This document shows, piece after piece, positions 20,248 to 28,654 of a DNA stretch of 64,000 bases (positions are counted from its first letter, which is position 1; the number at the start of each line of letters is the position of its first letter). The position numbers and the translations under genes were made by a program. The DNA lies in NCBI GenBank assembly GCA_005884685.1, contig VBAH01000058.1, forward strand, positions 1-64,000, given 5' to 3'. Source of the stretch: Alphaproteobacteria bacterium. Lineage in GTDB: Bacteria > Pseudomonadota > Alphaproteobacteria > Rhizobiales > Xanthobacteraceae. A model generated the notes under the pieces. That model was not told where the DNA came from. It was given only the letters and a program-made list of their open reading frames with translations, and did not search any database.

Positions 20248-20276
20248 TTGTGATATCTTCCGATGCCGTTTATCAT
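20248..20276 (+). promoter_or_regulatory. Candidate sigma-70 promoter for the HExxH gene
   Basis: TTGTGA at 20248-20253 and TATCAT at 20271-20276 are separated by exactly 17 bp. They match the -35 and -10 consensus at 4 of 6 and 5 of 6 positions. The -10 lies 33 bp before the start codon at 20309. The surrounding bases are AT-richer than the flanks. This is a by-eye match without experimental support. Confidence 0.4.
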
Positions 20277-20294
20277 CTTTGATTGTATTTCCCT

Positions 20295-20303
20295 GGGGGG
20301 GGG
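20295..20303 (+). promoter_or_regulatory. G9 homopolymer at the ribosome binding site
   Basis: Nine consecutive G residues occupy the Shine-Dalgarno position, five bases before the ATG at 20309. The run supplies the ribosome site itself. Because slippage in such a run would change the leader, it could alter translation of the HExxH gene; whether its length varies between cells is unknown. Confidence 0.55.
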
Positions 20304-20308
20304 ACGAA

Positions 20309-21307
20309 ATGGCTACGCCGATCACCATTCCCGACTGCGCACGAAAGCTATTGGAATTTCTTTACCCGACGGTGGACTGGAACGGCGTCATGTTCTTCGC
20401 CGGGAAGCCGTGGTGGATGCTGCCCGGCTACGGCGCCATCACGATACCCAATCCGCTCGGTGTCTGCGGGTACAGGATCTATCTGGGCGACGCCACGGAT
20501 TTTTGCAAAGACTCGACGATCGACACGATCGTGCACGAGGGCTTCCACGTTCAGCAATTCACCGCGGTCGCCGGCGGATGCGGATTTGGCATGGTGCGTC
20601 CGGGCTTGACCCAATACCTCGCCTGCTACCTTTCCGTCTTGAGCTACGACAACAACCCGTTCGAGGTCGACGCCTACGCCCAGGAAAATGCCTTTGCGGC
20701 GTGCCGTACAGCCAACAAGATAAAGGTCTGCGACTGCACAAGCGGCGAACCGCTCCTCGATCCTACCGCGCTCGACGCACTCAAGGCATGCAACGAAAAG
20801 CTCATCGTGACGCGGCCGCGCCTGCCGCATTGTCCCTGGTGGTCGTGGCTGCTCGTGCCGATCGCATTGATACTTGTGCTGATCTTGGCGGTTCTCGGAT
20901 TCATCGCTCATCTCTTCGATCTGCTCAACTGCACATATCTAACGTTCCAATCGAGGCAGTGCGTCCAATGGGGACAGAGCGCGCGCGACGAATGCAATCA
21001 ATGGGCGGATCACGGCCACGACCAGTGCAACGATTGGAGAGACGACGGATATGAGACCTGCAACGAATGGGGCACCTCGGCTTCGAGCAGTTGTTGCACG
21101 TGGTGGCCATGCTCCTGGGGCTGCCAGGCTCTGGTTTGGGTCTTCACCCAGATCTGCACCGGAATGGTCTGGGTCGTGAACATGGTCTGTCACGGAGTCA
21201 TCTGGATCGCGAACATCGTGTGCGTCGCTTGGGTCACGATCATCGAGGTTGTGTGCCTGGTCTGGATGTTCGTGATCCGCACGATCCTGTTCTGCTGGTG
21301 GCGGTAG
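20309..21307 (+). CDS. Putative zinc metallopeptidase-like membrane protein with an 11-residue Cys/Trp repeat tail
   Basis: A 332-residue protein I cannot place in a named family. Residues 1-170 are a globular domain with HEGFH at 76-80 (HExxH, the zincin motif) and candidate third ligands Glu119 or Glu126 in NPFEVDAYAQE. Residues about 178-205 are a membrane span. The tail has cysteines every 11 residues at 218, 229, 240, 251 and 262 with Trp at Cys+3 in a polar context, then at 272, 283, 294, 305 and 316 with Trp at Cys+5 or +3 in a hydrophobic context, ending CWWR. The start at 20309 is set by the G9 ribosome site. It looks less GC-rich than its neighbours. Protease activity is inferred from the motif only. 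Confidence 0.72.
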   Translation: MATPITIPDCARKLLEFLYPTVDWNGVMFFAGKPWWMLPGYGAITIPNPLGVCGYRIYLGDATDFCKDSTIDTIVHEGFHVQQFTAVAGGCGFGMVRPGLTQYLACYLSVLSYDNNPFEVDAYAQENAFAACRTANKIKVCDCTSGEPLLDPTALDALKACNEKLIVTRPRLPHCPWWSWLLVPIALILVLILAVLGFIAHLFDLLNCTYLTFQSRQCVQWGQSARDECNQWADHGHDQCNDWRDDGYETCNEWGTSASSSCCTWWPCSWGCQALVWVFTQICTGMVWVVNMVCHGVIWIANIVCVAWVTIIEVVCLVWMFVIRTILFCWWR

Positions 21308-21308
21308 G

Positions 21309-21401
21309 ATGGCGGAAGCAAAGCTCTGCGCGCCCTGCCGCATCGGCCAGGTCGTATTTCTCCTGCTCATCGCAGGACTGATCTACTGGGTGTTCTGGTA
21401 G
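21309..21401 (+). CDS. 30-residue single-span membrane microprotein
   Basis: Begins one base after the stop of the HExxH gene (TAG at 21305-21307, ATG at 21309). It reads as [14 protein letters not shown], then a hydrophobic segment [16 protein letters not shown] to the stop: a short basic N-terminus with a CxxC motif and one membrane span. The tight spacing suggests translational coupling, and the Cys/Trp content echoes the larger protein's tail. Its length makes chance possible, but the ordered CxxC plus clean span, without breaks, argues for a real gene. Function unknown. Confidence 0.5.
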   Translation: MAEAKLCAPCRIGQVVFLLLIAGLIYWVFW

Positions 21402-21428
21402 CGGCGCGGGACCGCCGGGCGACGCCGC

Positions 21429-22199
21429 TCAGTGCAGGATCTGGCTCAGGAACACCTTGGTCCGCTCGTGCTGCGGATGCGAGAAGAACTCGTTCGGCTC
21501 GTTCATTTCGACGATCTGGCCCGCGTCCATGAAGATCACGCGGTTCGCGACCTGGCGCGCGAAGCCCATTTCGTGCGTGACGACCAGCATCGTCATGCCG
21601 TCCTGGGCAAGCTGCACCATGGTGTCGAGCACCTCCTTGACCATCTCGGGGTCGAGCGCGGAGGTCGGCTCGTCGAACAGCATGATCTTGGGCTGCATGC
21701 ACAGCGCACGGGCGATGGCGACGCGCTGCTGCTGGCCTCCCGAAAGCTGGCCGGGATATTTGTGCGCCTGCTCGGGGATCTTCACCTTGGTGAGGAAGTG
21801 CATCGCTTTGTCTTCAGCTTCTTTCTTCGGCATCTTGCGCACCCAGATCGGCGCGAGCGTGCAGTTTTCCATGATGGTGAGGTGCGGGAACAAGTTGAAG
21901 TGCTGGAACACCATGCCGACTTCACGGCGCACTTCGTCGATCTTCTTCAGGTCGCCGGTGAGCTCGGTGCCGTCGACGATGATGCGGCCCTGCTGATGCT
22001 CCTCGAGCCGGTTGATGCAGCGGATCATGGTCGACTTGCCGGAGCCGGACGGCCCACAGATGACGATGCGCTCGCGCCGCTCGACCGCGAGGTTGATGTC
22101 CTTCAACACGTGAAACTCGCCGTACCACTTGTGCATGCCGACGATCTCGACGGCGAGCGCACTGTTGGACGCGGGGGCGGCTTCGGCAGCTTGGCTCAT
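21429..22199 (-). CDS. aapP: Amino-acid ABC transporter ATP-binding protein, AapP type
   Basis: ATPase of 256 residues for a polar amino-acid importer. Walker A is GPSGSGKS, the Q-loop is [14 protein letters not shown], the signature LSGGQQQR and Walker [13 protein letters not shown], followed by the switch His in [11 protein letters not shown] at 22199 gives [20 protein letters not shown]; the open frame further upstream is antisense of the permease gene. It is the last gene of aapJQMP on the minus strand. A decayed copy of its 3' end lies at 20005-20103. Confidence 0.94.
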   Translation of the reverse strand: MSQAAEAAPASNSALAVEIVGMHKWYGEFHVLKDINLAVERRERIVICGPSGSGKSTMIRCINRLEEHQQGRIIVDGTELTGDLKKIDEVRREVGMVFQHFNLFPHLTIMENCTLAPIWVRKMPKKEAEDKAMHFLTKVKIPEQAHKYPGQLSGGQQQRVAIARALCMQPKIMLFDEPTSALDPEMVKEVLDTMVQLAQDGMTMLVVTHEMGFARQVANRVIFMDAGQIVEMNEPNEFFSHPQHERTKVFLSQILH

Positions 22200-22213
22200 G
22201 GCGGTTCCTTCGC

Positions 22214-23383
22214 TTAACGCCTGTCGGCTTTTCCGAGCCGCGCTTCCACGCTCTTGGCGTAGCGCGACATGCCGTAGCAGAAGATGAAGTAGAAGATCGC
22301 GGCGAACACGTAGCCGGTCGCGCTCGTGGTCGGCGCCGCCCACTTCGGATCGATGCGCGAGACCTCGACGGTGCGCAGGAAGTCGAAGATGCCGACGATC
22401 ACCACCAGCGTCGTGTCCTTGAACAGGCCGATATAGGTGTTGACGATGTTCGGGATGGTGATCTTGAGCGCCTGCGGCAGGACGATGAGATACATCATCT
22501 GCCAGTAGCCGAGCCCGACCGCCATCGCGCCTTCGTACTGTCCCTTCGGGATCGCCTGCAGGCCGGCGCGCACGACTTCCGCCATGTAGGCGGAGGCGAA
22601 CATCGCGATGCCGATCAGCGCGCGCAACAGCTTGTCGGGCGAGTAGGCGTCCGGCACGAACAGCGGCAGCATCACGCTCGCCATGAACAGCACGGTGATC
22701 AGCGGCACGCCGCGCACGAACTCGATGAAGATCACCGAGAACAGCTTGACCGCGGGCATGTTCGAGCGCCGCCCGAGCGCGAGCAGGATGCCGATCGGCA
22801 GCGAGAACACGATGCCGACCCATGACACCACGATGGTCACCAGCACGCCGCCCCACAATGACGTGTCCACGGCGCGCAGGCCGATCAGCGGCCAGCCGGT
22901 CAGCAGGATGTACGACACGATCGGAACGACGACGAAGAAGTACAGCGCGCCGAGATCGTGCCGCGGCGCTTCAAGCCACAGGAGCCAGAAGATGCCAACG
23001 GCCAGCATCGCGAAGAAGATATCGACGCGCCAGCGCTCGGGGATCGGATACGAGCCATAGATGAAGTAGGAGAAGCGGTCGCGCACGAAGGCCCAGCAGG
23101 CGCCGACCTCGGGGTGCTCCGCGGTCGGCAGGCAGGCTTCGCGGTCGGCGCCGGTCCACACGGCGTGCACGAACAGGAAATCGATGATCGGCGGGACGAG
23201 CCAGATCAGCAGCAGGACCGTCAGGACCGTCAAAATCGTATTGAGCGGGCCGGCGAACAGGCTCGCGCGCACCCACCCGATCACGCCGGTCATGGCGACC
23301 GGCGCCGGCAATTCGGCGACCGGCGTGGCGCGCACGAAGCGCTCCTTGCCCACTATCCTGCTGTCGTGCGTCGCGATCGCCAT
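22214..23383 (-). CDS. aapM: Amino-acid ABC transporter permease, AapM type
   Basis: Membrane subunit of 389 residues. It is longer than typical HisM-type permeases because of an extra N-terminal half with additional spans ([31 protein letters not shown]), as in AapM. The conserved permease core includes [37 protein letters not shown] and the EAA loop [20 protein letters not shown]. The ATPase gene follows 14 bp downstream and the AapQ gene precedes it by 6 bp, so the three are co-transcribed. Confidence 0.93.
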   Translation of the reverse strand: MAIATHDSRIVGKERFVRATPVAELPAPVAMTGVIGWVRASLFAGPLNTILTVLTVLLLIWLVPPIIDFLFVHAVWTGADREACLPTAEHPEVGACWAFVRDRFSYFIYGSYPIPERWRVDIFFAMLAVGIFWLLWLEAPRHDLGALYFFVVVPIVSYILLTGWPLIGLRAVDTSLWGGVLVTIVVSWVGIVFSLPIGILLALGRRSNMPAVKLFSVIFIEFVRGVPLITVLFMASVMLPLFVPDAYSPDKLLRALIGIAMFASAYMAEVVRAGLQAIPKGQYEGAMAVGLGYWQMMYLIVLPQALKITIPNIVNTYIGLFKDTTLVVIVGIFDFLRTVEVSRIDPKWAAPTTSATGYVFAAIFYFIFCYGMSRYAKSVEARLGKADRR

Positions 23384-23389
23384 GGCGCG

Positions 23390-24577
23390 TCACCGTTCCA
23401 CGAGCGCGATGCGCGCGTTGTACCAGTTCATCGCCATCGAGGTGACGAGGCTGATCGTGAGATAGACCGCCATGGTGATCATCACGACCTCGACCGCCTG
23501 GCCGGTCTGGTTGAGCACCGTGCCGGTGAAGATCTGCACCAGGTCGGGATAGCCGACGAACACCGCGAGCGAGGAGTTCTTGGTGAGGTTGAGATACTGG
23601 TTGGTCAGCGGCGGGATGATCACGCGCATCGCCTGCGGAATGACCACGAGCTTGAGCGTCTGGCCGGCGCGCAGGCCGAGCGCGCCGGCAGCCTCGGTCT
23701 GCCCCTTCGACACCGCCATGATGCCGGCGCGCACCACCTCGGCGATGAACGCGCCGGTGTAGAGCACGAGCCCGATCAGCAGCGCCACGAACTCGGGCAG
23801 GATTTCGAGGCCGCCGCGGATGTTGAAGCGGCCCTTCTCGGGATATTCCAGCGTCGCCGGCATGCCGGCGATGAAAAATGCGATCAGCGGCAGGCCGACG
23901 ATCAGGGCGAGCGCGACCAACCCGACCGGCGCCTGCTCGCCGGTGCGCTCCTGGCGCCTGCGCGCCCAGATGCGGAACGCAATCGCGCCGGCGACGCCGA
24001 GCACGAACGCGGCGGCCACCAGGCCGATGCCCTCCCCGAAGATCGGATACGGCGCGAAGAACCCGCGGTTGTTGAGGTAGACGTTGCCGAACACGGTCCA
24101 GCTGTCGCGCAGGTCGGGCAGCGCCTTGAGCACCGCGTTGTACCAGAACAGCAGCTGCAGCAGCAGCGGCACGTTGCGGATCAACTCGACGTAGCCGCCC
24201 GCCAGCCTGCCGATCAGCCAGTTGCGCGACAGCCGCGCGATGCCGACCATGAACCCGACGATGGTGGCAAGCACGATGCCGATCGCGGCGACCAGCAGCG
24301 TGTTGAGCAGGCCGACCCAGAAGGCGCGGCCGTACGTCCCGCCCTGCGCCGAGTATTCGATCAGCGTCTGGCTGATGTCGAAGCCGGCGGTCTGGTTCCA
24401 GAAGCCGAAGCCGGAGGCGATCTTCGCGCGCGCGAGGTTGTCGGCCGCGTTGCGCACCGCCGAATACGCCAGAAAGAGAATGATGGCGACGAGAACGACC
24501 TGATAGGCGATGCTGCGGACCTTGGGATCATAGATCAGCGCGACTTTCGGCGGTCCGCCTTCCTGCGCAATGCTCAT
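23390..24577 (-). CDS. aapQ: Amino-acid ABC transporter permease, AapQ type
   Basis: Membrane subunit of 395 residues from the ATG at 24577 (MSIAQEGGPPKVALIYDPKVR). The extended periplasmic region between early spans is typical of AapQ. Core motifs are VELIRNVPLLLQLLFWY, GAFIAEVVRAGIMAVSKGQTEAAGALGL (EAA loop) and NQYLNLTKNSSLAVFVGYPD. It pairs with AapM to form the channel for general L-amino-acid uptake. A terminator-like hairpin lies between the upstream aapJ and this gene, probably reducing permease expression relative to the binding protein. Confidence 0.93.
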   Translation of the reverse strand: MSIAQEGGPPKVALIYDPKVRSIAYQVVLVAIILFLAYSAVRNAADNLARAKIASGFGFWNQTAGFDISQTLIEYSAQGGTYGRAFWVGLLNTLLVAAIGIVLATIVGFMVGIARLSRNWLIGRLAGGYVELIRNVPLLLQLLFWYNAVLKALPDLRDSWTVFGNVYLNNRGFFAPYPIFGEGIGLVAAAFVLGVAGAIAFRIWARRRQERTGEQAPVGLVALALIVGLPLIAFFIAGMPATLEYPEKGRFNIRGGLEILPEFVALLIGLVLYTGAFIAEVVRAGIMAVSKGQTEAAGALGLRAGQTLKLVVIPQAMRVIIPPLTNQYLNLTKNSSLAVFVGYPDLVQIFTGTVLNQTGQAVEVVMITMAVYLTISLVTSMAMNWYNARIALVER

Positions 24578-24664
24578 GCCGCTCCCCGAACGCCGCTCCG
24601 GCGTTTGCCCCCATCGGCCCAATCATTTCATCCTACGTTTTCACCACATGCAAGCGGCGCCCGC

Positions 24665-24697
24665 GAAAAAGGCCGGGTGGTATGCCACCCGGCCTTC
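24665..24697 (-). terminator. Intrinsic (attenuating) terminator after aapJ
   Basis: A perfect 12-bp GC-rich stem, AAGGCCGGGTGG (24669-24680) against CCACCCGGCCTT (24685-24696), with a TATG loop. Read on the minus strand it is followed by TTTTT. It lies 22 bp beyond the aapJ stop and 88 bp before the aapQ start on the same strand. It fits a partial terminator that lets more aapJ than aapQMP mRNA accumulate; read-through cannot be judged here. Confidence 0.85.
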
Positions 24698-24718
24698 GTT
24701 CCGTGAATATCGGCGGGT

Positions 24719-25735
24719 TCAGCGGATCGGCGGGGCGTATTGCAGGCCGCCCTTGGTCCACAGCGCGTTCACGCCGCGCGCGATCTTGAGCGGCGAGCCC
24801 TGCCCGACGTTCTTTTCGAAGACTTCGCCGTAGTTTCCGACGTGCTTGACGATGCGGTAGGCCCAGTCCTTGGTCAGGCCGAGCTGCTCGCCATAATTGC
24901 CCTCGGTGCCGAGCAGGCGCTTCACGTCCGGATTGGCCGACTTCATCTGTTCGTCGACATTGGCCTTGGTGACCCCGAGCTCCTCGGCGGTCAGCATCGC
25001 GTAGTGCGTCCACTTCACGATGTCGAACCACTGGTCGTCGCCGTGACGCACCGACGGACCGAGCGGCTCCTTGGAGATGATTTCCGGCAGCACGATGTGG
25101 TCGTCGGACTTGGCGAGCCGCAGCCGCTCCGCATAGAGGCCGGAGGCGTCGGTGGTGAACGCGTCGCAGCGCCCGGAGTCGTAGGCCTTGATCGCCTCGT
25201 CGGCGCTCGCGAAGGTCACCGTCTTGAGCTTCATCTTGTTGGCGCGGAAGTAGTCCGCCAGATTGAGCTCGGTCGTGGTGCCCTGCTGCACGCACACGGC
25301 GGCGTCGTTCAACTCGAGCGCCGAGTTCACCTTCAGCGCCTTGCGCACCAGGAAGCCCTGCCCGTCGTAATAGTTCACGGCGGTGAAGTTCAGCCCGAGC
25401 GAGGTGTCGCGCGAGGAGGTCCAGGTGGTATTGCGCGCGAGCACGTCGACGTCGCCGGACTGCAGCGCGGTGAAGCGGTCCTTCGCAGTGAGCGCGACGA
25501 ACTTGACCTTGGCCGGATCGTTGAAGATCGCCGCCGCGAGCGCGCGGCAGAAATCGACGTCGAGCCCGGTCCAGTTGCCCTGCGCATCCGGCAGGCCGAA
25601 GCCGCCGAGCGTGCCGTTGGCGCCGCAGTTGAGGATGCCGCGCGACTTGATCGCATTGAGCGACTGGGCCGACGCCGCGGACGCCGCAAAGGCGACCGCC
25701 GCCGCGAGGGCGAGTGTGGTTACGGCGCGTTTCAT
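24719..25735 (-). CDS. aapJ: General L-amino-acid ABC transporter substrate-binding protein, AapJ type
   Basis: Periplasmic binding protein of 338 residues. Residues 1-23 form a Sec signal (MKRAVTTLALAAAVAFAASAASA, cleaved before QSL). The mature part matches AapJ: SRGILNCGANGTLGGFGLPDAQGNW, GLDVDFCRALAAAIF, RNTTWTSSRDTSLGLNF, and late HGDDQWFDIVKWTHYAM and NYGEVFEKNVG. It binds a broad range of polar and branched amino acids in studied rhizobia. It is first in the aapJQMP operon and divergent from a cystathionine beta-lyase gene. Confidence 0.94.
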   Translation of the reverse strand: MKRAVTTLALAAAVAFAASAASAQSLNAIKSRGILNCGANGTLGGFGLPDAQGNWTGLDVDFCRALAAAIFNDPAKVKFVALTAKDRFTALQSGDVDVLARNTTWTSSRDTSLGLNFTAVNYYDGQGFLVRKALKVNSALELNDAAVCVQQGTTTELNLADYFRANKMKLKTVTFASADEAIKAYDSGRCDAFTTDASGLYAERLRLAKSDDHIVLPEIISKEPLGPSVRHGDDQWFDIVKWTHYAMLTAEELGVTKANVDEQMKSANPDVKRLLGTEGNYGEQLGLTKDWAYRIVKHVGNYGEVFEKNVGQGSPLKIARGVNALWTKGGLQYAPPIR

Positions 25736-25884
25736 GACACAACGTTCTCCAGGCTAGAGGGTGACCGGTAATCTCTCAGGCAACCGTCGGGGGACATCTC
25801 AGAACGATCGTCCAGCAAGGTCAAGGGGTTGACGATCAGGCTCTTTGCCGCCGTATATGCCCCGCCCCAAAGGACCTAGCACAG

Positions 25885-27090
25885 ATGAACCGGATACCCG
25901 AGAACGAAAGTGGCGGCGGCGGTGCGGCAAAGCCGCTGGCGCCCGCCACGCGGCTCGTGACCGCCGGCCGGGTCCCGTCCGAGCAATACGGTTTCGTCAA
26001 CACGCCGATCTATCGCGGATCGACGGTGCTGTACCCGAATGCCGAGAAATTCCTCAAGCGCGATGCGCGCTACACCTACGGCACCAAGGGCACGCCGACC
26101 ACCAATGCGCTCGAAACCGCATGGTCCGAAATCAGCGGCGCGGCGGGCACGGTCTTGCTCCCCTCCGGGCTCGCGGCGATCTCGCTCGCGCTGCTCTCGT
26201 GCCTGAAGGCCGGCGATCATCTGCTGGTCCCGGACTCGGTCTACCGGCCGACACGGAACCTGTGCGACACGGTGCTCAGGCGGTTCGGCGTCGAGACGAG
26301 CTATTACGATCCGCTGCTCGGCGCGGACGTGGCGAGCCTGTTCAAGCCGAACACCCGCGCGGTGTTCACCGAAGCGCCCGGCTCGCTCTCCTTCGAGATG
26401 CAGGACATCCCGGCGATCGCCAAGGCCGCGCACGCGCGCGACTTGATCGTGCTGATGGACAACACCTGGGCGACGCCGCTGTTCTTCCCGCCGCATGCAC
26501 GCGGCGTCGATCTCGCGATCGAAGCCGGGACCAAATATTGCAGCGGCTCGTCGGATCTGCTGCTCGGGATGGTGTCGGCGAGCGAGCGCTGCTGGCGCGA
26601 TCTGCGCGCGACGTTCGAGGCGACGGCGTTCTGCGCCGGGCCGGAGGATGTCTTCCTCGCGCTGCGCGGCCTGCGCACCATGCAGGTCCGGCTGTTGCAC
26701 CATCAGGAGTCCGCGCTGGCGGTCGCCCGGTGGCTTGCGGCACGCCCGGAGGTGGCGCGCGTGCTGCATCCCGCGCTCGAGACCGATCCGGGTCACGCCC
26801 TGTGGAAGCGCGATTTTTCCGGCGCGTCGGGTCTGTTCAGCATCGTGCTCAAGCCGATGCCGGACAAGGCCGCGCACGCCTTCATCAACGCGCTGACGCT
26901 GTTCGGCATCGGCGCCTCATGGGGCGGGTTCGAGAGCCTGGTGATCCCGTTCGACTGCGCGGCGTTCCGCACCGCCACCGCATGGCAGCCGGACGGGCCG
27001 ACGCTGCGCTTCCATATCGGGCTGGAAGACGTCGGCGACCTCATCGCCGATCTGGAGGGGGGCTTCGCGGCGATGCGCGCTGTCGGCTAG
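25885..27090 (+). CDS. metC: Cystathionine beta-lyase
   Basis: Cys/Met-metabolism PLP enzyme of 401 residues that cleaves cystathionine to homocysteine, pyruvate and ammonia. The family pattern is clear: TRLVTAGRVPSEQYGFVNTPIYRGSTVLYP near the N-terminus, the Tyr and Gly of YTYGTKGTPTT, and MDNTWATPLFFPP. The PLP lysine is in IEAGTKYCSGSSDLLLGMV; many family members have a different residue at the Cys of YCSG, a minor variation. SWGGFESLVIP near the C-terminus is characteristic of beta-lyases. It stands alone and may share the region upstream of aapJ. Confidence 0.9.
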   Translation: MNRIPENESGGGGAAKPLAPATRLVTAGRVPSEQYGFVNTPIYRGSTVLYPNAEKFLKRDARYTYGTKGTPTTNALETAWSEISGAAGTVLLPSGLAAISLALLSCLKAGDHLLVPDSVYRPTRNLCDTVLRRFGVETSYYDPLLGADVASLFKPNTRAVFTEAPGSLSFEMQDIPAIAKAAHARDLIVLMDNTWATPLFFPPHARGVDLAIEAGTKYCSGSSDLLLGMVSASERCWRDLRATFEATAFCAGPEDVFLALRGLRTMQVRLLHHQESALAVARWLAARPEVARVLHPALETDPGHALWKRDFSGASGLFSIVLKPMPDKAAHAFINALTLFGIGASWGGFESLVIPFDCAAFRTATAWQPDGPTLRFHIGLEDVGDLIADLEGGFAAMRAVG

Positions 27091-27211
27091 GCGTGTACTC
27101 ATCACCCACGGCGTCTGCTCTTTCCCGCAGAGCGGACAATTTGCACGGTGGTTCGCAACACGGCATCTCATGGCAACGCAGCCGAGCAGCGAAGAGGGTC
27201 GAAGACTTTTG

Positions 27212-28321
27212 TCACCCCTCGAGAAAGTGGCCAAACGCAGCCAACGGCCGGACGCGGTCGCAGATGATCTTAACAACCGCCAGCATGGGCACAGCGAGTA
27301 TCGCGCCCGGAATACCCCACATCCAGAACCAGAAGATGAGCGAGATGATGACGAGGACCGGATTGAGGGTGAACCGTCTGGCCAGAAGCATCGGCGTGAC
27401 CGTCTCGCCCTCGATCAAATGGAATCCGAAGTAAAGTCCGGCAGGAAGCAACGCTTGCCATAGAGTGTCGAAGGTCAGCAGGCCGGCGAGAAGAAAGACC
27501 GACACGCCCAAAGCAGTGCCGAGGATCGGCACATAGTTCAGCAGAAAGGCCACCGTCCCCCAGAGTATTGGGTCGCCCACACCGGTGAACCACATCACCA
27601 ATCCCATTGCGATTCCTACTGCCGCGTTCATGATCGTGATCGTGACCAGATACGCGGAGATGTCGCTTTCGATTTGCTGCGAGATTTCGACAACCTGGCG
27701 CTTGCTGCTGAAGCGCGGCATTATCTCCACCAGCCGCTGCAGAAAAATGTCGCCAGACAGAAGTAGAAAAAAGAGAAACAGCACCGTCGTAAAGAAACCG
27801 CTGGCAAAATTCCGCGTCCCAGTAAACAGAGTCGTTAGAAGAGTTGGGCCTTGCGCCGAAGTGGCCGCAGTCGGTGACGGTGTCGTTGCTCCAAAATTTT
27901 CTACCCGCTGCAAGAACCGTTGCAGCGTGTTGATGGGTTCTCGCATAAAGCTCAGCCGCTCTTGAAGCCGCGGGATGCCCTCCGGAAGCTTGGCTGCCCA
28001 AGTGCCGGCAGGGCCTGATATAGCAGCCCCCAAGCCGACAATCGTTCCGAACAGCGCCAGGATTAGCAGAAGCGCCGCGAGTATCCGGGGCACATGCAAC
28101 CGCTCCAACAGGCGCATACTCGACTGCAGAAGGAGCTTGAGAATGATTGCAAAGACCAGTGGCAGCACAATCTCGCTCGCAACATAGGCTGCCGCCAGTA
28201 CCGCAAGAATGAACAGGCCACCAAGAAATATGACTTTCGGATCTGACGGCAGAGGCAGATCCTCCGGCTCTTCTGCCGGAGGTATGACCGCGATCTCCTG
28301 ATCGACTGCCATGTTCACCAC
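27212..28321 (-). CDS. AI-2E family permease
   Basis: Membrane protein of 369 residues. N-terminal spans run from about residues 30-95 (FLGGLFILAVLAAAYVA, LPLVFAIILKLLLQSSM), then a cytoplasmic middle part and more spans to the C-terminus. The family signature is seen in GDPILWGTVAFLLNYVPILGTALG and GETVTPMLLARRFTLNPVLVIISL. The family is named for AI-2 export by TqsA, but most members have no known substrate and some act as sodium/proton antiporters. ATG at 28321 is used; ATG at 28312 is also possible. The stretch looks less GC-rich than its surroundings, suggesting acquisition. Confidence 0.85.
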   Translation of the reverse strand: MVNMAVDQEIAVIPPAEEPEDLPLPSDPKVIFLGGLFILAVLAAAYVASEIVLPLVFAIILKLLLQSSMRLLERLHVPRILAALLLILALFGTIVGLGAAISGPAGTWAAKLPEGIPRLQERLSFMREPINTLQRFLQRVENFGATTPSPTAATSAQGPTLLTTLFTGTRNFASGFFTTVLFLFFLLLSGDIFLQRLVEIMPRFSSKRQVVEISQQIESDISAYLVTITIMNAAVGIAMGLVMWFTGVGDPILWGTVAFLLNYVPILGTALGVSVFLLAGLLTFDTLWQALLPAGLYFGFHLIEGETVTPMLLARRFTLNPVLVIISLIFWFWMWGIPGAILAVPMLAVVKIICDRVRPLAAFGHFLEG

Positions 28322-28654
28322 TGCATTGATCTCGGCGCCCTCACCATCTACCCCTATCCGGTTCCGGGCAAGTCGGATCGCCAGTGGTTGCTGTCGCCTG
28401 ATTTGCGCAAAATCAAACCACTACAGGCGCGCTTGCCGTAATATTGAAGATCAACTTTCGCCGGAGTGAGCCATGAAGGCGCAGGGAAAACAGCGCCTGC
28501 GCCAGGAAGCCGAGCGCGACCCAGGCGTCGAACTGCATGACGAACACCTCGTGCAGGTAATTCGGAATTGCGCTGAGCATTCAACCTCCGAGGCACTCAG
28601 CGACCTCGTGGGCAGGCTTGATGAGAAGCCTCGCGACGGCTTATCCGATGCGGA
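28322..28654. other. 333-bp interval holding a truncated LAB_N gene copy
   Basis: Contains the remnant at 28413-28580 and no other coding signal. The parts on either side (28322-28412 and 28592-28654) have no recognisable gene, repeat or tRNA. The segment lies between the AI-2E permease and the 3' end of the beta-lactamase-like gene. Confidence 0.6.
28413..28580 (-). pseudogene. Truncated copy of the LAB_N-domain gene 5' end
   Basis: From an ATG at 28580 the frame reads MLSAIPNYLHEVFVMQFD and on through WVALGFLAQALFS. This matches the first 32 residues of the intact protein at 30694-31008 (MLGALQDYLHDVFILQFD then WVALGFLAQALFS). After that it diverges into unrelated residues and stops at 28413. 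At DNA level about 117 bp (28475-28591) align directly with 30904-31020, including a little sequence upstream of the start. It is a non-functional direct repeat bracketing the beta-lactamase-like gene. Confidence 0.85.

Larger units (their letters stand above)
19884..20308. other. 425-bp interval: decayed palindromes, aapP remnant and candidate promoter
   Basis: Three parts are visible. 19893-19943 holds weak inverted repeats (GCCCGGCCAT against ATGGCGGCCGGGC, with an inner GCCCCTC / GAGGGGC stem). 20005-20103 is a decayed direct copy of the aapP 3' end. 20104-20308 leads into the HExxH gene and has a candidate promoter and a G9 tract. No intact gene is seen; frames crossing it lack ribosome sites or protein-like composition. 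Confidence 0.65.

Noticed and set aside
19358-20308. A 317-residue N-terminal extension of the HExxH protein
   Set aside because: The extension reads through the carbonic-anhydrase gene in another frame and through the aapP remnant. The G9 ribosome site and protein-like sequence begin at 20309.
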